From positions 1 through 64,000 of the forward strand of contig RECU01000011.1 in assembly GCA_007693855.1 (NCBI GenBank): 64,000 bases of DNA. The letters run 5' to 3'. This DNA is from Gammaproteobacteria bacterium (GTDB lineage: Bacteria; Pseudomonadota; Gammaproteobacteria; Steroidobacterales; PWYM01). Of this stretch, positions 9,438 through 18,097 are shown in pieces (position 1 is the first letter of the stretch; every line of letters starts with the position of its first letter). Made by a program: the position numbers and the translations under genes. Below the pieces are notes generated by a model. That model was given only the letters and a program-made list of their open reading frames with translations, did not search any database and was not told the origin of the DNA.

Positions 9438-10541
9438 ATGACCCGCCGCAAGCGCCGCGCCTTCAACGTCTTCAACCTGTCCTTTCTGGACATCATGAGC
9501 TGTGGCTTTGGCGCGGTGATCCTGTTTTTCATGATCATCAGCGCGCAGATCTCGCTGGACAACCAGGAGCGCCTCAAGGAGAGCATCTCAGAGATCGAGC
9601 GGCTCGAGGCCCGGGTCAGCGCCGGGGAGCGTCAGCTGGCGTCGCTGCGCGACGCGGTCAGCGACAATCTCACCGAGCGCGCGGCCACCGGCGCGATGGC
9701 CGAGGAGCTGGCCGCGGCGGTCCGCGAGGCCCGGGCCCGGCTCACCGACCGCGAACGTCTGGCGATGATGCGTCGCGAGGAAATCGAGCGCCTGCAGGCC
9801 GAGTTGCGGGAACTCGAAGCCGAATCCGAACGCCTCGCCCGCGAGAGCGTGACGACTGAGGACGCCGGGCGCCAGATTCGCGCCGTGCGCGGCGAGGGCG
9901 AGCGCGCCTACCTCACCGGCATGCGCATGGGGGGCGAGCGGGTGCTGATCCTGGTCGACGTGTCGGCGAGCATGCTCGATACGACCATCGTCAATGTCAT
10001 CCGCCGGCGGAACATGCCGTTCGAGCGCAAGGTCACCGCACCCAAGTGGCAACGGGTCATGGCGACGGTGGACTGGCTGTCGGCGCAGATTCCCCAGGAC
10101 AGCGAGTTCCAGATCTACCTGTTCAACACGCGCGCCTGGCCACTGGTCGAGGGCAGCGACCGACAGTGGCTGTCGGCCTCTGCCGATGTGGGGCGGCTGG
10201 ATGAAGCCATCCGGCTGCTGCGGGAGGTCGATCCGGGAGACGGCAGCAGCCTGCACCGTGCCTTCGAGGTGGTGCGCGAGATGAATCCGCGCCCTGACAA
10301 CGTCTACCTGATTACCGACAGCCTGCCGACGCAGGGGGCGAGTGCGCCGGCGCGCCGGACGGTGAGCGGCGCGGAGCGTGCGCGGCACTTCGAGCGCGCC
10401 TTCCGGATCCTGCCCACCAACGTGCCGATCAACGTCATCCTGTTCCCGCTGGAGGGTGATCCGCGCGCCGCACCCAATTACTGGGAGCTCACGCTGCGCA
10501 CTGGCGGGACCTTCATGGCGCCGACCGAGGACTGGCCATGA
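9438..10541 (+). CDS. Membrane-anchored VWA protein with TolR/ExbD-like N-terminal helix (first of two)
   Basis: The start at 9438 lies two bases after the upstream stop and gives 367 residues. Residues 12-34 form one membrane helix opening NLSFLDIMSCGFGAVIL with Asp at residue 18, two residues into the helix, the position where TolR and ExbD carry their proton-linked Asp. A long charged coiled coil (about 40-145) follows, then a VWA domain from about 165 with the metal-site motif DVSASM near 172, a DGSS loop and a later TDS. The topology places coiled coil and VWA domain in the periplasm. Its stop overlaps the start of its paralogue (ATGA). The open frame extends further upstream, but those codons overlap the FHA gene. 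Confidence 0.9.
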   Translation: MTRRKRRAFNVFNLSFLDIMSCGFGAVILFFMIISAQISLDNQERLKESISEIERLEARVSAGERQLASLRDAVSDNLTERAATGAMAEELAAAVREARARLTDRERLAMMRREEIERLQAELRELEAESERLARESVTTEDAGRQIRAVRGEGERAYLTGMRMGGERVLILVDVSASMLDTTIVNVIRRRNMPFERKVTAPKWQRVMATVDWLSAQIPQDSEFQIYLFNTRAWPLVEGSDRQWLSASADVGRLDEAIRLLREVDPGDGSSLHRAFEVVREMNPRPDNVYLITDSLPTQGASAPARRTVSGAERARHFERAFRILPTNVPINVILFPLEGDPRAAPNYWELTLRTGGTFMAPTEDWP

Positions 10542-11551
10542 GACGACGGCGCAGGCGCGATACCGACACGCTCAGCCTGTCGTTCCTGGACGCGATCTGC
10601 TGCGGTTTCGGGGCGATCATCCTGCTGATCGTGATCACCAAGATCTTCGAGCCGAGGCTTCGCGAAGAGACCACTGATGATGTCGAAGCGCGGTTGACCT
10701 TCCTCAACCAGAGGCTCGAGGACATCGCCATCGACAGCGAGCGGGCCGCCAACCAGCTGAGCATCACCGAGGCCGAACTCGCCCGCGAGCGCCAGCGCAT
10801 CGAGACACTGCGCCGCGAGCTCGCGCGAATCGAATCCAGTCAGACCGACGCCACCGCTGCCGCCAGAATCGCCGAGGAACTCGAGGGTCGTCTGAACCGC
10901 GCCCGCCAGCGGCTGACCGAAGAAATGCAGCGCCTGCTCGCGGATTTCCGGCGCCGCCCCGAGGACTCGCCCGTCGGCGGCATCCCCATCGACAGCGAGT
11001 ACATCATCTTCGTCATCGACACCTCGCCGAGCATGACCGAGTACACCTGGCCCCGGATGATGCGGATCATGGAGGAGATCCTCGACACCTATCCGGAGGT
11101 CAAGGGCATGCAGGTGATGAACGACATGGGCACCTACCTGTTCACCCGCTATGCCGGGGAGTGGATCGCGGATACGCCAGCGCTGCGCCGCGCGGTGATG
11201 GACGGGCTTCGCAACTGGCGGCCGTTCTCCAATTCCAGCCCGGTCGAGGGTGTCGTCCGCGCAGTGCAGACTTTCGCCACGCGCCAGCGCGGTGTGAGCA
11301 TCTACTACCTGGGTGATGAGATGCACGGGCACAACCTGCACCACGCCGCGGAGCAGGTGCGTCGGGCGAACACCGGCCCTGACGGACAGCCGATGGCGCG
11401 GATCCACTCGATCGGCTTTCCGGTCATCTACGACTACACTGGCAGCGTGCAGGCCACCGGTCTTCGTTTTGCGGTGCTGATGCGCATCATCACCGAGCAG
11501 AACAACGGGACTTTCGTGGCGCTGCACAGCGGCAGAGGCCGTGACCGCTAA
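10538..11551 (+). CDS. Membrane-anchored VWA protein with TolR/ExbD-like N-terminal helix (second of two)
   Basis: This 337-residue paralogue of the preceding protein has the same architecture: six basic residues, one membrane helix opening SLSFLDAICCGFGAIIL with Asp again at residue 18, a charged coiled coil (about 45-135), and a VWA domain with FVIDTSPSM near 155-163. The NSSP loop and GDEM later in the domain occupy the other metal-site positions. Start overlap ATGA with its neighbour suggests equal synthesis, fitting a heterodimer. In TolQR, ExbBD and MotAB the stator is a dimer within a channel pentamer, so two VWA stators per channel is a reasonable model. The operon appears to end here; the next gene is convergent. 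Confidence 0.9.
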   Translation: MRRRRRRDTDTLSLSFLDAICCGFGAIILLIVITKIFEPRLREETTDDVEARLTFLNQRLEDIAIDSERAANQLSITEAELARERQRIETLRRELARIESSQTDATAAARIAEELEGRLNRARQRLTEEMQRLLADFRRRPEDSPVGGIPIDSEYIIFVIDTSPSMTEYTWPRMMRIMEEILDTYPEVKGMQVMNDMGTYLFTRYAGEWIADTPALRRAVMDGLRNWRPFSNSSPVEGVVRAVQTFATRQRGVSIYYLGDEMHGHNLHHAAEQVRRANTGPDGQPMARIHSIGFPVIYDYTGSVQATGLRFAVLMRIITEQNNGTFVALHSGRGRDR

Positions 11552-11609
11552 CCTGATCACCCGGTTCGAGCAACAGGACACCTGGCGCTGACACCGGTCG
11601 ACCGGGAGG

Positions 11610-12287
11610 TCAGAAGCCGATGCTGACGCCGGCGAGCGCTTCGAACTGCAGCAGACTATTGCCCGAATAGCGTGCTGCGCAGCCCGCCTGTTCGGGCGGT
11701 GCCGAGAGGCAGAAGATTTCCTCGTCGCCATCGGTGAGGGTGAGATAGCCGCGGGTTTCGAGTCTGAGGGCGAGGTGTCGATTGAACGGTATCCTCAGGC
11801 CGAGACCGAGCGATATGGACGGGCGCGTCCGGCTCCCGGCCGGGCCGCGCGGGTCCAGGCGTGTTGCGCCAAGCGTGCCGGTGATGAAGGACTCGAAGCG
11901 ATGCCGCGGCCAGGTCAGCATGCCGCCAACATGCAGGTACTCGATATCGAGTTTCAGCGGCTCGCCACCGGCGCGGGCGAAGCTGCTTTGCTGACGGCTG
12001 TAGAGTGCCTCGTAGTGGCGGCCCGGTGCCTGCTTGAGATTCAGTGCCAGGGCGAATGAGCTCGCGTCGTCGAGGCTGCGGCGGTCATGGGTATCAACGA
12101 CGTCGAGACGCCCGCCTGCGCGCCATCCGAGCATTGGCGTGACGCTGAAACTGGGTTCCGCGGCGCTTGCCCGTTCGCCTGCCTGTGCGTTTTTGACGCC
12201 CGTGATGCACAGCAGGCACAGTGCCGCGGCGACGAGCGTGCTTAGGTGTCTTGAGTGAGACGGCTGGCGACGGACGGCTGTCATCAT
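11610..12287 (-). CDS. Outer-membrane beta-barrel-like protein
   Basis: The start at 12287 (225 residues) is preferred because an AGGT element lies just upstream and it avoids overlapping the transporter gene; a longer frame runs to 12341. The product has a signal sequence ending near NAQA and a mature part with alternating hydrophobic residues. It ends in Phe, as many outer-membrane barrels do. Two Cys near the C-terminus (FCLSAPPEQAGCAA) could form a disulfide. The length suits an eight-stranded barrel. It begins 7 bases after the Na/Pi transporter gene, so the two are likely cotranscribed. The exact function is not recognised. Confidence 0.72.
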   Translation of the reverse strand: MMTAVRRQPSHSRHLSTLVAAALCLLCITGVKNAQAGERASAAEPSFSVTPMLGWRAGGRLDVVDTHDRRSLDDASSFALALNLKQAPGRHYEALYSRQQSSFARAGGEPLKLDIEYLHVGGMLTWPRHRFESFITGTLGATRLDPRGPAGSRTRPSISLGLGLRIPFNRHLALRLETRGYLTLTDGDEEIFCLSAPPEQAGCAARYSGNSLLQFEALAGVSIGF

Positions 12288-12294
12288 GGTGTAC

Positions 12295-13890
12295 CTACGT
12301 GTCCAGCGATTCGATCTGCGGCTCATGACGGCAATACACATAGGCGACCCCGCTCAAGCGCCGGTTGATCTGTTGAAAGTCGTCCAGGATCTCCCAGGCA
12401 GGATACGGCAGGCCAGCCTGTGTGCGCTTCGCCTGGATCAGCCAGCTGCTGTTCTCCTGCTTGCGCTCCAGAATCTTGCGGCCAAGCTCCGGGCGTTCAC
12501 GCATCAGCATACGCGTCACCGTATTCATCTGCTGGGATAAACGGGCCGCGGCTTCGATCAGCAGCGGCCGCGCTGACTCTAGCGCTTCGGGGTGGTTGCG
12601 CAGCAGCCGCGTGACCTCACCATACAGCTCAGGTCCGAGCGCGCGCACGATGATCGGGAGCTCACGCATGAAATCATCCAGCGTCTCCTTCATGAGTTCG
12701 TCGTCTTCGTCGAGCGAGTCGTCCGGGATCGCGTCAAGGAACTCTACCAGCTCATCGCAAACCGCGAGGATGTGCCGCCGCCTGTGCTCGGTCTCCCCCT
12801 TCAGGCCGCCAGGTACTTCGCCTTGTGATAACGCCAGCATGATTTTTTCCCGCATCAGGTGGAGCTGATCGAAGACCTGGAGTGTCTCGCGCAGTACGGC
12901 GTTGAGTGCGAGCGCCGGGTTCTGCAGCAGCAGGGGATCCATGCTTGTCGCCCGGGTCGAGCCCGGTTCTGCCGGCTCAGCTACCAGCACACGCACCAGG
13001 CGACCCAGTGTGGCCGCGAACAGGATCGCGGCACAGGCGGCCAGATTGAACAGCGTATGGCCCCACGCGGCTTGCTGCGGCAGCGCGCCGGGCAGGCTCT
13101 CCAGCCACGGCAGCGGGGCGCTCAGGATCAGTGCGGCCAGCGCCATGGCCAGAGGCAGCTTGATGAACAGATTCGCCAGACCCAGGCGCCGCCCCTGAAG
13201 GTCACTCCAGCCGGCCAGCAGGACCGTGAGGGACAAACCGATGTTTGCCCCAAGCACCCACAGCAGCAACATGGTGAGGCTGACCTGGCCGCTGGCCACC
13301 AGTGCCAATGCCAGTGCAATCGAGGCGGTGGCGCTTTGCATCAGCAGTGTCAGGAGGGCGGCTGCGATCAGAAAGAGCAGCGGGAGCTGGCCCAGCGCCG
13401 CGAACAGATTGCTGACGGCCGGATCGCTCCCGAGCGCGCGTGCGGCATCGCCCAGCAGGCCCATGCCCAGCAGCATGAAACCGAAAGCCAGCAACGCCTG
13501 ACCGATCCCACGCGGCCGCTGTTCTTCGACGTACAGGAACAGCGCCGCGCCTGCGGCGATGAACAGACCCGCGTAGGCCCGGAGATCGAAGGACAGCACC
13601 TGGATGAGTGCCGTGGTGCCCAGCTGCGCGCCCAGCAGGACCGCCAGGACGTTCTCCCAGGTGACGTTCCCGCGTCGGGTCATCTGCACCGACAGCAGGG
13701 CGGCGGCGGTCGAGGAGGGCATCACCACGCCGCCTGCGACTCCCCCGGCCCAGGCACGGCTGCGCGTGCGGGTAAAGTCCTGCAGCCAGTCGATCATGTC
13801 GCCGCCCATCACACGGGCGAAGCCCTTGCGCAGGAAACGCAGCCCGAACAGGATCAGCAGAACCCCTGCGCCAAGATTGATCATGTCCAT
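12295..13890 (-). CDS. Na/Pi cotransporter family protein with PhoU-like C-terminal domain
   Basis: A strong Shine-Dalgarno element (GGAGGTGGAG) four bases upstream fixes the start at 13890 and gives 531 residues. The first ~310 residues carry two related sets of hydrophobic helices, the inverted repeat of NptA/YjbB-type phosphate symporters. The second repeat has the QSATAS motif near its re-entrant loop; the matching motif in the first repeat reads MPSSTAA, so Gln is replaced by Pro. The C-terminal ~200 residues are charged and helical, like PhoU domains, and probably cytoplasmic. The beta-barrel gene follows after 7 bases. Phosphate as substrate is the family default. Confidence 0.88.
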   Translation of the reverse strand: MDMINLGAGVLLILFGLRFLRKGFARVMGGDMIDWLQDFTRTRSRAWAGGVAGGVVMPSSTAAALLSVQMTRRGNVTWENVLAVLLGAQLGTTALIQVLSFDLRAYAGLFIAAGAALFLYVEEQRPRGIGQALLAFGFMLLGMGLLGDAARALGSDPAVSNLFAALGQLPLLFLIAAALLTLLMQSATASIALALALVASGQVSLTMLLLWVLGANIGLSLTVLLAGWSDLQGRRLGLANLFIKLPLAMALAALILSAPLPWLESLPGALPQQAAWGHTLFNLAACAAILFAATLGRLVRVLVAEPAEPGSTRATSMDPLLLQNPALALNAVLRETLQVFDQLHLMREKIMLALSQGEVPGGLKGETEHRRRHILAVCDELVEFLDAIPDDSLDEDDELMKETLDDFMRELPIIVRALGPELYGEVTRLLRNHPEALESARPLLIEAAARLSQQMNTVTRMLMRERPELGRKILERKQENSSWLIQAKRTQAGLPYPAWEILDDFQQINRRLSGVAYVYCRHEPQIESLDT

Positions 13891-14331
13891 TACTCCACCT
13901 CCGGAGTCGCGCCTGCTTACAGTTTCGCAGGTCCAGTCGCACAGCATCGTGACCACATCGGAGATGCAGGGACGATGCGAAGCGTGGTGGCAGGTCTGAA
14001 ACGTATGGCAGCTGTAGCCGTGCCGCCTGAGCCACGGTCCAACTGTTGTGCAGGGGAGTGGGTACTTCCTGCATGCCGTGGGTGAGGTCGCGGCGCGCAG
14101 GGAACAGTGCGGGGACCGCTAGATGAACTGAGTCCCAGGGGCTTCCCGACGCGACAGGACACACACCTGTTTCAGGCCGCTACCGGCCTTGTCATGTGTA
14201 GGTCGACTACTGTCGCAGTCCATCGAACTTGGCCTCTATTGCCTTCGGTAAATTCCCAGCGCGCCGGGAACGCATCCAAGTATATATCCCTGTACCCAGA
14301 AAAAAGAACCGGGTTCTGCTGCCTGGTGCCG
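13891..14331. other. 441-base intergenic stretch with no supported gene
   Basis: This gap between two minus-strand genes shows no open frame with coding character. It contains the upstream region of the Na/Pi transporter gene, a near-perfect 18-base palindrome (TTCCCAGCG followed by CGCCGGGAA, 14253-14270) that could be a regulator site, and a short hairpin followed by a T-run on the minus strand (14300-14317) that fits termination of the DUF1838 gene. Nothing else was identified. Confidence 0.6.
14300..14317 (-). terminator. Putative intrinsic terminator of the DUF1838 gene
   Basis: Read on the minus strand, AGAAC and GTTCT form a 5-bp stem around a 3-base loop and are followed by a run of Ts. 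It lies about 15 bases after the stop of the 14332-15228 gene. The stem is short, so termination may be partial. Confidence 0.5.
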
Positions 14332-15228
14332 TCAGTCCGGCAGGAATTCACTGTCTTCGAAGACGAATTCCGTCCAGCTTTCCGTATCCAGGATTTCGGG
14401 TACATGACGCTCGAACCCGTCCAGGACCCCGGGGGGCAGGGCGTCGAAACCGGTCACCTTGCTGCCAAAACCGCGGGCCACCGTGCCCCCCGGCTGGCCT
14501 GCCATGTCCATCCATGGCGCCCAGTGGTTGAAGTTCTGCAGCTGCATATGCACCGGCAGGGAGGTCACCTCCGCATCGAGCACGCTGGCCAATGGTGCCG
14601 AGTAGGTCATGAAGGAATTTACGTAGTTGGTGGCGCCGGGTTCGAGCATGCTTGGCATGGATTCAAGCGACTGGGTGGCGAGAAACACGCGATCACCGAT
14701 CACCTCGATCGGCAGGGGATTGGGGTTGTAACTCATGACCACATAGCCGTCGGGTGAGTACAGACGAGGCACCGGGCCAAGGCGGAAGTTGTGGATCGGC
14801 AGCGTCTGACCGGTGACGGGGTTGACGAATTCCTCCAGCGGCTCGCGACCGTCGATGGCGGTGTAGATGCCAGCCTCGAACTTGGTCATCTGGTACTCGT
14901 CATCACCCAGAGGCTCCCAGTGATCGACCAGCAGGTTGTTCATGGTGAACATCGGCAGGAAGTTGCCCTCGCCCGTGTAGGCGTAGATGTTCAGCCGCAT
15001 GAACGAGATGACGGTCTCGCGCGCCACGCTGCCGACCAGGCGGACATGCGTGCGCACATTGATCCGTGGATCGCTGAAATCGGGCAGTGTCGCGCCCGTG
15101 GCGGCGTGGGCGGGCGTGGTGGCGGTCAGGCTGGCAGCCGCGAAACCGCCAAGGGCGATGCCGGCGCTGCCGCCGAGCAGTGCACGCCGGTTCAGTTGCG
15201 GTGCGAATTGGTTCTGATCACTGCTCAT
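14332..15228 (-). CDS. DUF1838 family protein, Tat-exported
   Basis: The start at 15228 follows a GGGGAGCG ribosome-binding site and gives 298 residues. The N-terminus holds a twin-arginine signal (LNRRALLGGSAGIALGG) ending near AHA, so the protein is probably folded, perhaps cofactor-bound, before export. The mature part matches the DUF1838 family: repeated Trp/Tyr-rich strands such as NFNHWAPWMDM and a conserved VRLVGSVARETV opening. Its function is unknown. It follows the TMEM165/GDT1 gene by 37 bases on the same strand. A second member of the family lies at 19180-20097 beside a TonB-dependent receptor. Confidence 0.85.
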   Translation of the reverse strand: MSSDQNQFAPQLNRRALLGGSAGIALGGFAAASLTATTPAHAATGATLPDFSDPRINVRTHVRLVGSVARETVISFMRLNIYAYTGEGNFLPMFTMNNLLVDHWEPLGDDEYQMTKFEAGIYTAIDGREPLEEFVNPVTGQTLPIHNFRLGPVPRLYSPDGYVVMSYNPNPLPIEVIGDRVFLATQSLESMPSMLEPGATNYVNSFMTYSAPLASVLDAEVTSLPVHMQLQNFNHWAPWMDMAGQPGGTVARGFGSKVTGFDALPPGVLDGFERHVPEILDTESWTEFVFEDSEFLPD

Positions 15229-15265
15229 CGGACGCGCTCCCCAGGATTGTGATGGCCAGTGAACG

Positions 15266-15889
15266 CTACCCGGCTTCTCCCAGTCCGTCCAGCAATCGCG
15301 CGGGAGAAGGCAGGCCGATGTCCGGCAGACGGTCGAGGCCATCGAGAACGAGCCATAGTCCCAGCAGGGCAAACAGCGCAGCCGCCATCAGACGCAGCGC
15401 GCGCATCGGCAGCGCAGCCGCGAACCGCCAGCCCAGCAGCAACGCCGGCGTGGTCACCAGCAGGATGCCGATGGTGGCACCGAACACCACCGGCCAGACA
15501 CTGCCGCCAGCCCCAGCGAGGGTGACCACGGCGAGCTGCGTCTTGTCGGCCATCTCGAGGATGAAGAACGCCAGCGCGGAGGTCAGAAAAATACTTCGCG
15601 CCGTGAGTTTCTCGGCCTTGCTCTCGTCTTCAGGGAACAGCACCCATACCGCCATTGCCAGAAACACCGCGCCGACCAGCAGTCCGTGCCACTCGGCTGG
15701 GAGTACGGCGAACAGCCAGACCCCTGCGAAGGCCGAGAGCAGCTGATTGATGAACAGGCCCGTGACCATGCCCCAGAAGACCGGCCACAGTCGGCGGAAA
15801 CGCACGCCGAGCAGGATGGCAAGAAACAGGGAGCGGTCGCCGAGCTCGGCGACCGCAACAGTGAGGATGGTGAGATAAAAGAGTTCCAT
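15266..15889 (-). CDS. TMEM165/GDT1 family cation transporter
   Basis: The 207-residue product has six or seven hydrophobic helices and both signature motifs of the UPF0016/GDT1 family: AELGDRS in the first helix and EMADKTQ in the fourth. These acidic motifs line the ion path; members move Mn2+ or Ca2+, usually exporting Mn2+ in bacteria. The start at 15889 is preferred over the longer frame because it begins right at the first helix; no strong ribosome-binding site is seen. It lies upstream of the DUF1838 gene (37-base gap). The substrate is inferred from the family. Confidence 0.9.
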   Translation of the reverse strand: MELFYLTILTVAVAELGDRSLFLAILLGVRFRRLWPVFWGMVTGLFINQLLSAFAGVWLFAVLPAEWHGLLVGAVFLAMAVWVLFPEDESKAEKLTARSIFLTSALAFFILEMADKTQLAVVTLAGAGGSVWPVVFGATIGILLVTTPALLLGWRFAAALPMRALRLMAAALFALLGLWLVLDGLDRLPDIGLPSPARLLDGLGEAG

Positions 15890-16014
15890 GACGGGGACTG
15901 CTTTCGCGCGCCAGACTGTGCGGGGCGACGACTCCCCTGAGACGGCGCAAGTAGACAACACGCCCGCGAGGCAGTCAAATGCACCGCCACAGCTTGCCTT
16001 GACACGGAGTCCTC

Positions 16015-16755
16015 ATGGCGAGAAACCAACGCAGTCGTCGTGTGGTCTACGCGCGCAATCGCGGACTGCGCTTTCCGCAGCTGCTGCTGTTTCTTGTCGG
16101 CATGCCGGTGAAATTGCGTGGTGCGGTGATCCACCGTACGCCCTGGGCGACCTGGACGCTGGCGGTACTGATCGCGGTCTGCTCGGTGGCGGCCTGGATG
16201 TTCGAACCGCTGCAACCGGTCGCGCTGCAGCTGGCGTTCTGGCCGGAGCTTGGACTGCCGGCGGCCCTGCCAGGCGCGCTGCTGCACGTGTTTCTGCATG
16301 GTGGCTGGCTGCACCTGATCGGCAATCTGTATTTTCTGCTGCTGTTCGGGCGCAACGTCGAGTGTGCGTTCGGTCGGCGGCGGATGCTGGGGCTGTTCTT
16401 TCTCTCCGCGCTGCTCGGTGCCTTGCTGCACGGCCTGTTCACCGATGCCGGCTTGATCGGTGCCAGTGGTGGTGTGTTCGGTATTCTCGTGTTCTACGTG
16501 TGCCAGTTCCCGCAGGCGCGCGTGATCTGGGCGCCGGGTTTGCTGCTCCGCGGTGCGCTGCTGCTGTGGGCGCGGCGTTTTCTGGATCGGGGCTTCCCGG
16601 TGACGATCTACTTCGCCATTTATGCGGGTCTGCAGCTGCTGGTGCTCAACGAGCAGCTGTTCCATGACGGCCAGGTCTCGGCACTGGCCCATCTCGGCGG
16701 CGGTCTGGCGGGGCTGGTGATCTGGGCTGCGTGGCGCGCGCGGATATTGCCGTGA
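16015..16755 (+). CDS. Rhomboid family intramembrane serine protease
   Basis: The 246-residue protein has six or so membrane helices after a basic, Arg-rich N-terminus. Catalytic residues are in place: GASGGVFG with the nucleophile Ser near 151, AHLGGGLAG with His near 226, and HGGWLHLIGNLYFLLLFG carrying the conserved His/Asn oxyanion region. It would cleave membrane-spanning substrates in the inner membrane. It is divergent from the TMEM165 gene (125-base gap) and no partner is obvious. Substrates cannot be told from sequence. Confidence 0.93.
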   Translation: MARNQRSRRVVYARNRGLRFPQLLLFLVGMPVKLRGAVIHRTPWATWTLAVLIAVCSVAAWMFEPLQPVALQLAFWPELGLPAALPGALLHVFLHGGWLHLIGNLYFLLLFGRNVECAFGRRRMLGLFFLSALLGALLHGLFTDAGLIGASGGVFGILVFYVCQFPQARVIWAPGLLLRGALLLWARRFLDRGFPVTIYFAIYAGLQLLVLNEQLFHDGQVSALAHLGGGLAGLVIWAAWRARILP

Positions 16756-16850
16756 CTTACGGCCGGAAATGAAGATTCAACGGGTTTGCAGTGTATTCGT
16801 CGCTCTGCACTGTGCTGCTGCGGATCGAGATGTGAGCTGGGATTTCAGAT

Positions 16851-17201
16851 ATGAAGCAGACAGGAACTCTCCCTTGCATCGGGCTGTCGCTGTTGCCGCT
16901 CGTCGCCTGGTCGGCGGGCGGCCACTATCCCGTGGATGATGCCGGGATCACAGCGCCGGGCGATATCCAGATCGAATCATGGATCACACGCGTCAATAGC
17001 GACAACGTCGAATTCGGCTTCCTGCCTGCGGCGACGGTCCGCGACCGCCTGGAACTGACCGCCGGTGTCTACCGGATCGAGACCGGCGCCGGAGATTTCA
17101 TGCGCTTCGAGCCGGCGGCCAAACTCGCGTTGCCGGTCAGCGGTATGCCCGGGGTCTCGCTGGCGGCTTCTCTCGCGTTGGGGGTGGCGTTTACCTTCTG
17201 A
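16851..17201 (+). CDS. Short exported beta-strand protein, possibly a truncated outer-membrane protein
   Basis: The 116-residue product has a signal sequence ending near AWSAGG and then beta-strand-like repeats (IQIESWITRVN, RLELTAGVYRIE, VSLAASLALGVAFTF). The mature opening, in which a polar N-terminus is followed by strands ending in aromatic residues, looks like the first third of a larger barrel. The frame stops abruptly after ALGVAFTF. It may be a remnant of a full-length barrel gene or a genuine small protein. No continuation in another frame was recognised in the 150 bases before the OmpA-like gene. Confidence 0.55.
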   Translation: MKQTGTLPCIGLSLLPLVAWSAGGHYPVDDAGITAPGDIQIESWITRVNSDNVEFGFLPAATVRDRLELTAGVYRIETGAGDFMRFEPAAKLALPVSGMPGVSLAASLALGVAFTF

Positions 17202-17348
17202 AGCCCCGGGGCGACCTGGTCAAGGCTGTGTCTGGTGCGTCATCTTTCGTCATGATTGGCCTCACGGATGCCCGATTTCATCCCGCCGCCAACATCGCCG
17301 AGCGTTGCAATGGATCCCGCACACCCCGTGCTTATGGAGGATCCAGAC

Positions 17349-18083
17349 ATGAAGACAGTATGCACGCTCATCACCACCCTGATGCTTGGCGGCCTGGCCG
17401 CAGGCCCCGCGCTGGCGGATAGCGATGCCCCGCCGCGGGCGAGCAAGCAGGAATCGATCGGCATCGGCGGCGGACTCGTGGTCGGTGCACTCGCTGCCGG
17501 GCCGGTGGGCGCCATTCTCGGGGCCGCCACCGGCGCGCTGCTGGGTGATCGTATGCACCGCGACCAGGTGGCCATGACCGGACTCGAGTCCGCGCTCGCC
17601 GAGGCGCAGACCCGCGAAGGACATCTCGATGCCCGGGTGGCCGCGCTGCGCGACGAACTCGGTGTCCGCGAGCGGATGTTGCGGGATCTCGAGCAGACCA
17701 CCGCACGGATCGGCGAGACGGTGCAGTTCAGCGTGCCGTTTCGCACCAGTGAGGCGAGTCTGCCGCCCGAGGTGGTGAATCGGCTTGCCCGCCTTGGTCG
17801 GGTGCTCGTTGAACTCGGGGATGTCGAGATCCAGGTCGAGGGCCATGCCGATGCGCGCGGCGAGGAGCGTGTGAATCTCGCGCTCTCGGCGGCGCGCGCC
17901 GAGACCGTGCGTGCGGTGCTGCTGGATGCCGGCCTGGCCGGTGAGCAGGTCCAGACCATCGCGCACGGTTCCGCAGAAGCGCGTGCCGCGGCCGATGACC
18001 CTGACGGGCTGGCCTTCGATCGCCGTGTGGATATCCGCCTGGTGCTGGATCCGACCACCGGCCGATTCGCGCGGCGCGACTGA
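17349..18083 (+). CDS. OmpA-family peptidoglycan-binding outer-membrane protein
   Basis: A GGAGG element 8 bases upstream sets the start at 17349 and gives 244 residues. The order is signal peptide (to about 24, ALADS), a Gly/Ala-rich glycine-zipper-like segment (about 35-58, GGGLVVGALAAGPVGAILGAA), a coiled-coil linker (about 70-112), and an OmpA-like domain (about 118-240). The last has the peptidoglycan-contact motif VEGHADARGEERVNLALSAARA, containing the conserved Asp and Arg. It anchors the outer membrane to the cell wall. It stands alone and is followed by a hairpin shared with the convergent DUF1295 gene. Confidence 0.9.
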   Translation: MKTVCTLITTLMLGGLAAGPALADSDAPPRASKQESIGIGGGLVVGALAAGPVGAILGAATGALLGDRMHRDQVAMTGLESALAEAQTREGHLDARVAALRDELGVRERMLRDLEQTTARIGETVQFSVPFRTSEASLPPEVVNRLARLGRVLVELGDVEIQVEGHADARGEERVNLALSAARAETVRAVLLDAGLAGEQVQTIAHGSAEARAAADDPDGLAFDRRVDIRLVLDPTTGRFARRD

Positions 18084-18097
18084 GCAGGGCGCAACAC

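Noticed and set aside
7243-11551. Zorya anti-phage system (ZorAB-like)
   Set aside because: The channel protein lacks ZorA's long cytoplasmic tail, and no OmpA-like ZorB, ZorC, ZorD or ZorE gene is present.
12859-14085. Plus-strand frame of 408 codons opposite the Na/Pi transporter
   Set aside because: Gln/Arg/His-rich shadow of a well-supported transporter on the other strand.
15887-15949. Possible yybP-ykoY Mn2+ riboswitch upstream of the TMEM165/GDT1 gene
   Set aside because: A GGGGAGU block is present on the minus strand, as in that family, but the following AG is changed, the region to the ATG is only about 45 bases, and the conserved 3' UGACGAGACC-type segment is missing.
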